Assembly (NCBI GenBank): GCA_017303895.1
Contig: JAFLBF010000016.1
Span: forward strand, 1-64,000
Direction: 5' to 3'
DNA length: 64,000 nucleotides
From: Bacteroidota bacterium
Lineage (GTDB): Bacteria > Bacteroidota > Bacteroidia > 2-12-FULL-35-15
A program made the translations under genes and the position numbers. Numbering within the stretch: the stretch's first letter is position 1; every line of letters starts with the position of its first letter. Under the pieces are notes generated by a model that was given only the letters and a program-made list of their open reading frames with translations, had not been told where the DNA came from and did not search any database. This document shows positions 61,271 to 64,000 of the stretch, piece by piece.

Positions 61271-64000
61271 ATGCTACTAAAAAAAATAAGTTCAATTGCG
61301 CTGTCACTTTTTGTGTCGGCTACAATGATCGCATCAGAAGGAGGTATTATTTCCAATGCCAACAAAAATGATGTACGATACATTACCAACACCAAGCGAT
61401 TGCCCGATGCTGCCTATCAGTTCGAATTGCGTAATCGTGATAACTGGAAAAATTTTACGAATGCCAATGGTACCTGGTATGTGATCTTCAATGAAGAGAA
61501 TGCCAAGCCACATCGTGCTTTCGGAAAGCCGATCACTGTTTTTGGTATGAATGCCGAAACAAAAGCCATGAATTTTATCACTACCAAGTTAAATGGTTTT
61601 AATATTCCGGTGGCTGATCTGCAATATGTAAACACATCCACCTCTGAAAATTTTCAGTATGTGCATTATTACCAAAAATATCAGGGATTAAAAGTGTTGA
61701 CTTCCGATCTGTTTGTGAAAATGACTCCTGCCGGACAAGTGATCACTTTTGGTTGTGATGTATTCAATGATATTACGATTTCAACAAATCCTGCTATTTC
61801 TACTGCTGCTGCTATTCAAGCAGCACAAGCCGGATTAAATGAAACGATAGTCAATACAACGATTAACAATCAATTGTTTGTTTTGCCTGTTCCAGAGTTC
61901 AAACAAAATAAATACAAACTGGTGTATGAAGTAACTGTTGAAACAGTTGATAATACCAATGTGCCTGCGAAATACAGAACATTAGTGGATGCAGAAACAG
62001 GAACAGTTGTTTCACGTACCAATAAAGTATTGCATTTTGCACCAACCCCTACTCCTCCTGCTGCTACGGATGTAACGATCACCGGTACAGTGTATCCAAC
62101 ACATCCGTATGATCCAAGTACAGTACAACCATTGCGCAATTTGAAAATGGTGGAGAGTGCTACAACTTATAATACAGATGCAAGTGGTTATATCGGGTTA
62201 ACAAATACGGCCAGCACTACAGCTACATTTACTCTAGAAGGTTTATGGTCGAAAGTAGTTAGCAATAGTGTAACACCTTCTTATACCGCTACTTTAAATC
62301 CGGGCACAAATACATTGACATTTGATGCCAATGCAAACATCCGTGAATTATCGGCTTACTATCATGTAAACATTATTCATGATTATATGAAAACAAAATT
62401 TCCGTCATTTACTGATATGGATAATCCATTGACCACCAATGTGGATGTTTCCGGAACTTGCAATGCTTTTTATAATGGTATTTCTATTAATTTTTATGCT
62501 GCAGGTGGCGGCTGTAATTCATTGGCACAAGTGGGCGATGTGGTGTATCATGAGTATGGACACGGGATCAATGATAAATTCTATCAGGATCAAGGTGGTT
62601 CATTCGATAATGGTGCCATGGGCGAAGGCTATGCCGATATCTGGGCATTGGGTGTTACTGCAAATCCTGTTTTAGGAATTGGAATGGATGATGTAGATCC
62701 AACGGTTTTTGTTAGACGTTATGATATTGATAAAAAAGTATATCCTCAGGATCTGGTAGGCGAGGTACATGCCGATGGAGAGATCATTGCCGGTGCATGG
62801 TGGGATACCGGAGTGAACTTTGGTAACTTGCAACAAATGATGGATCTCTATAAAGAAACATTCTTTGCATTGGTAACCGGACCCGATGGAACTGAAGGTC
62901 AGGTATATGTTGATATTTTGATTGAAGCATTAACAGGCGATGATGTACCTACCAATGGTGGTGATAACGATATTACCAATGGTACACCAAATGATAATGC
63001 TATTGTTGATGCTTTCGAAGAGCATGGGATCACTTTATTATCGAATGCAGTGGTAACACATACTCCTGTGGAATCGTCTTTAGCCAATCAAGGAATTGCT
63101 ATTAATGCAAACATCACCGTTACCTATCCTTGGGCAATGGCTGCTGCTAAAATGTTCTATAAAGTGAATCGATTAGGAGCATGGACCGGTGTTGCTATGA
63201 GTAATACTTCCGGTTCGGCTTATTCAGGAACAATTCCTGCTCAACCGCAAGGAACTGTTATAGGTTATTATATTGGATTGGAAGGAACAAATGGAAATTT
63301 AAGTGCTGTTCAGCCAATGGCTGCAAACCTTGCAAATCCAAACATTCCACACTTTATTTTATGTGGTGTGAATTTAATGAGTCAGGAAGATTTTGATGAT
63401 AACATTGGAAACTGGACCTTGGGAATTCCTTCTGATGATGCAACTTCTGGTGTTTGGGTGGCTGATGTGCCAATAGGATCCTTTTCTACACCTGGCGACC
63501 CTTCAACCATGGTACAGCCCGATTTTCAACATACTGTTGGCGGACAGTTTTGTGCTGTTACAGGGAATGCTCCTTCTACCACTAGTGGTTTAGGAACAAA
63601 TGATGTGGATGCTGGCGAAACAACTTTAGGGTCACCTGTATATAATTTGAGTACTTACACCAATCCGATCTTTACTTATTACCGCTGGTATATCAATAAT
63701 CCGCCAACAGGTGCTAATCCTGCCAACGATTATTGGGAAGTACAAATTTCGAACGATGGTGCCAATTGGGTAAAAGTAGAAAGAACAAATGTTTCTGATA
63801 AAAGCTGGAGACGATATGCTTTCCGTGTGAAAGATTATGTTACTCTTTCGTCAACTGTTCAGGTACGTTTTGTGGCTGAAGATAGCTTGATCACCGGTGC
63901 TAACCTAAATGGTGGTAGTTTGGTAGAAGCAGCAATTGATGATTTCTACTTATACGAAGAAGCTACCGTTGGTGTAGCTGAAAATGATGTAGTGGCAGCA
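61271..64000 (+). CDS. Secreted M36 (fungalysin)-type metallopeptidase, 3' end outside the window
   Basis: The frame is open from ATG at 61271 to the window edge (910 codons). Signal peptide about 1-22. The propeptide region (about 40-330) has FTP/PepSY-like parts (FQYVHYYQKYQGLKVLTSDL). The catalytic zinc motif is HEYGH (H427, E428, H431), with E452 in GEGYADIWA, as in gluzincins of family M36. A beta-sandwich region follows from about 620 (VTHTPVESSLANQGIAINAN). The last residues (VGVAENDVVAA) look like the lead-in to a type A sorting domain, so it is probably secreted by the type IX system. Short minus-strand frames across it are not genes. Confidence 0.88.
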   Translation, partial: MLLKKISSIALSLFVSATMIASEGGIISNANKNDVRYITNTKRLPDAAYQFELRNRDNWKNFTNANGTWYVIFNEENAKPHRAFGKPITVFGMNAETKAMNFITTKLNGFNIPVADLQYVNTSTSENFQYVHYYQKYQGLKVLTSDLFVKMTPAGQVITFGCDVFNDITISTNPAISTAAAIQAAQAGLNETIVNTTINNQLFVLPVPEFKQNKYKLVYEVTVETVDNTNVPAKYRTLVDAETGTVVSRTNKVLHFAPTPTPPAATDVTITGTVYPTHPYDPSTVQPLRNLKMVESATTYNTDASGYIGLTNTASTTATFTLEGLWSKVVSNSVTPSYTATLNPGTNTLTFDANANIRELSAYYHVNIIHDYMKTKFPSFTDMDNPLTTNVDVSGTCNAFYNGISINFYAAGGGCNSLAQVGDVVYHEYGHGINDKFYQDQGGSFDNGAMGEGYADIWALGVTANPVLGIGMDDVDPTVFVRRYDIDKKVYPQDLVGEVHADGEIIAGAWWDTGVNFGNLQQMMDLYKETFFALVTGPDGTEGQVYVDILIEALTGDDVPTNGGDNDITNGTPNDNAIVDAFEEHGITLLSNAVVTHTPVESSLANQGIAINANITVTYPWAMAAAKMFYKVNRLGAWTGVAMSNTSGSAYSGTIPAQPQGTVIGYYIGLEGTNGNLSAVQPMAANLANPNIPHFILCGVNLMSQEDFDDNIGNWTLGIPSDDATSGVWVADVPIGSFSTPGDPSTMVQPDFQHTVGGQFCAVTGNAPSTTSGLGTNDVDAGETTLGSPVYNLSTYTNPIFTYYRWYINNPPTGANPANDYWEVQISNDGANWVKVERTNVSDKSWRRYAFRVKDYVTLSSTVQVRFVAEDSLITGANLNGGSLVEAAIDDFYLYEEATVGVAENDVVAA

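Noticed and set aside
1-64000. rRNA or tRNA genes
   Set aside because: No conserved rRNA stretch or tRNA cloverleaf with TTCGA-type T-loop was recognised on reading; a covariance scan was not possible, so a tRNA could have been missed.

Overview
The window is a piece of a Bacteroidota chromosome. Supporting signs are promoters of the TTG-N19/20-TAnnTTTG type, several type IX secretion (T9SS) substrates with C-terminal sorting domains, a PorP/SprF-like protein, PorE-like PD40/OmpA proteins, a SecDF fusion and a standalone CdaA. No rRNA or tRNA gene was recognised. The class cannot be fixed from sequence alone.

Positions 1 to about 17,300 are accessory DNA and look like an integron-type cassette array. 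Six attC-like hairpin sites lie near 390-521, 9205-9340, 13664-13800, 15096-15283, 15889-16088 and 16646-16781. In each of the five complete units between them, the first 9-16 bases (GTT...) are the reverse complement of the last bases (...AAC) of the same unit, whereas the two ends inside one site do not match. This is the rule expected for integron cassettes. No integrase gene is in view. The cargo is: the 5' end of an erm(F)-like rRNA methylase on the minus strand at the left edge; an 8.7-kb unit with a TetR regulator, a tripartite RND efflux pump, a JmjC/cupin-like oxygenase and an unknown protein; a 4.3-kb unit with a Pro/Phe-repeat protein, a TPR-SpoIIE phosphatase and a predicted beta-barrel; an S37-type peptidase; small multi-pass membrane proteins; and a last, frameshifted unit with no 3' site. 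The two large units also carry mirrored subterminal arms and C-rich two-stem hairpins. GATC is absent from the first 9.7 kb but very dense after 17.4 kb, so the two parts differ in origin or in selection.

From 17.4 kb to the end the DNA is ordinary Bacteroidota core. 17.4-28 kb: acyl-lipid desaturase, 2-oxoacid dehydrogenase E2, three PorE-like PD40/OmpA paralogues (one frameshifted) and a T9SS type A protein. 29-41.6 kb: MerR regulator, M23 peptidase, alaS, a membrane protein, a VCBS-repeat T9SS protein, secDF, a tatA-like gene and another T9SS protein. 41.6-50.8 kb: an unknown helical protein, then an operon of a giant repeat adhesin with a type B (gliding-type) sorting domain, its PorP/SprF-like partner and a PorE-like OmpA protein. 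50.8-61.2 kb: housekeeping genes (MFS transporter, miaA, pRiA4b ORF-3-like, cca, tsaC-type, glycosyltransferase, dapD, ruvX, def, TPR lipoprotein, cdaA, MBL hydrolase). 61.3 kb to the edge: an M36-type secreted metallopeptidase, cut by the window end.

Export and surface genes recur through the core: SecDF and TatA move proteins across the inner membrane, PorE/SprF-like proteins belong to the T9SS and gliding apparatus, and at least five predicted secreted proteins would use that route.
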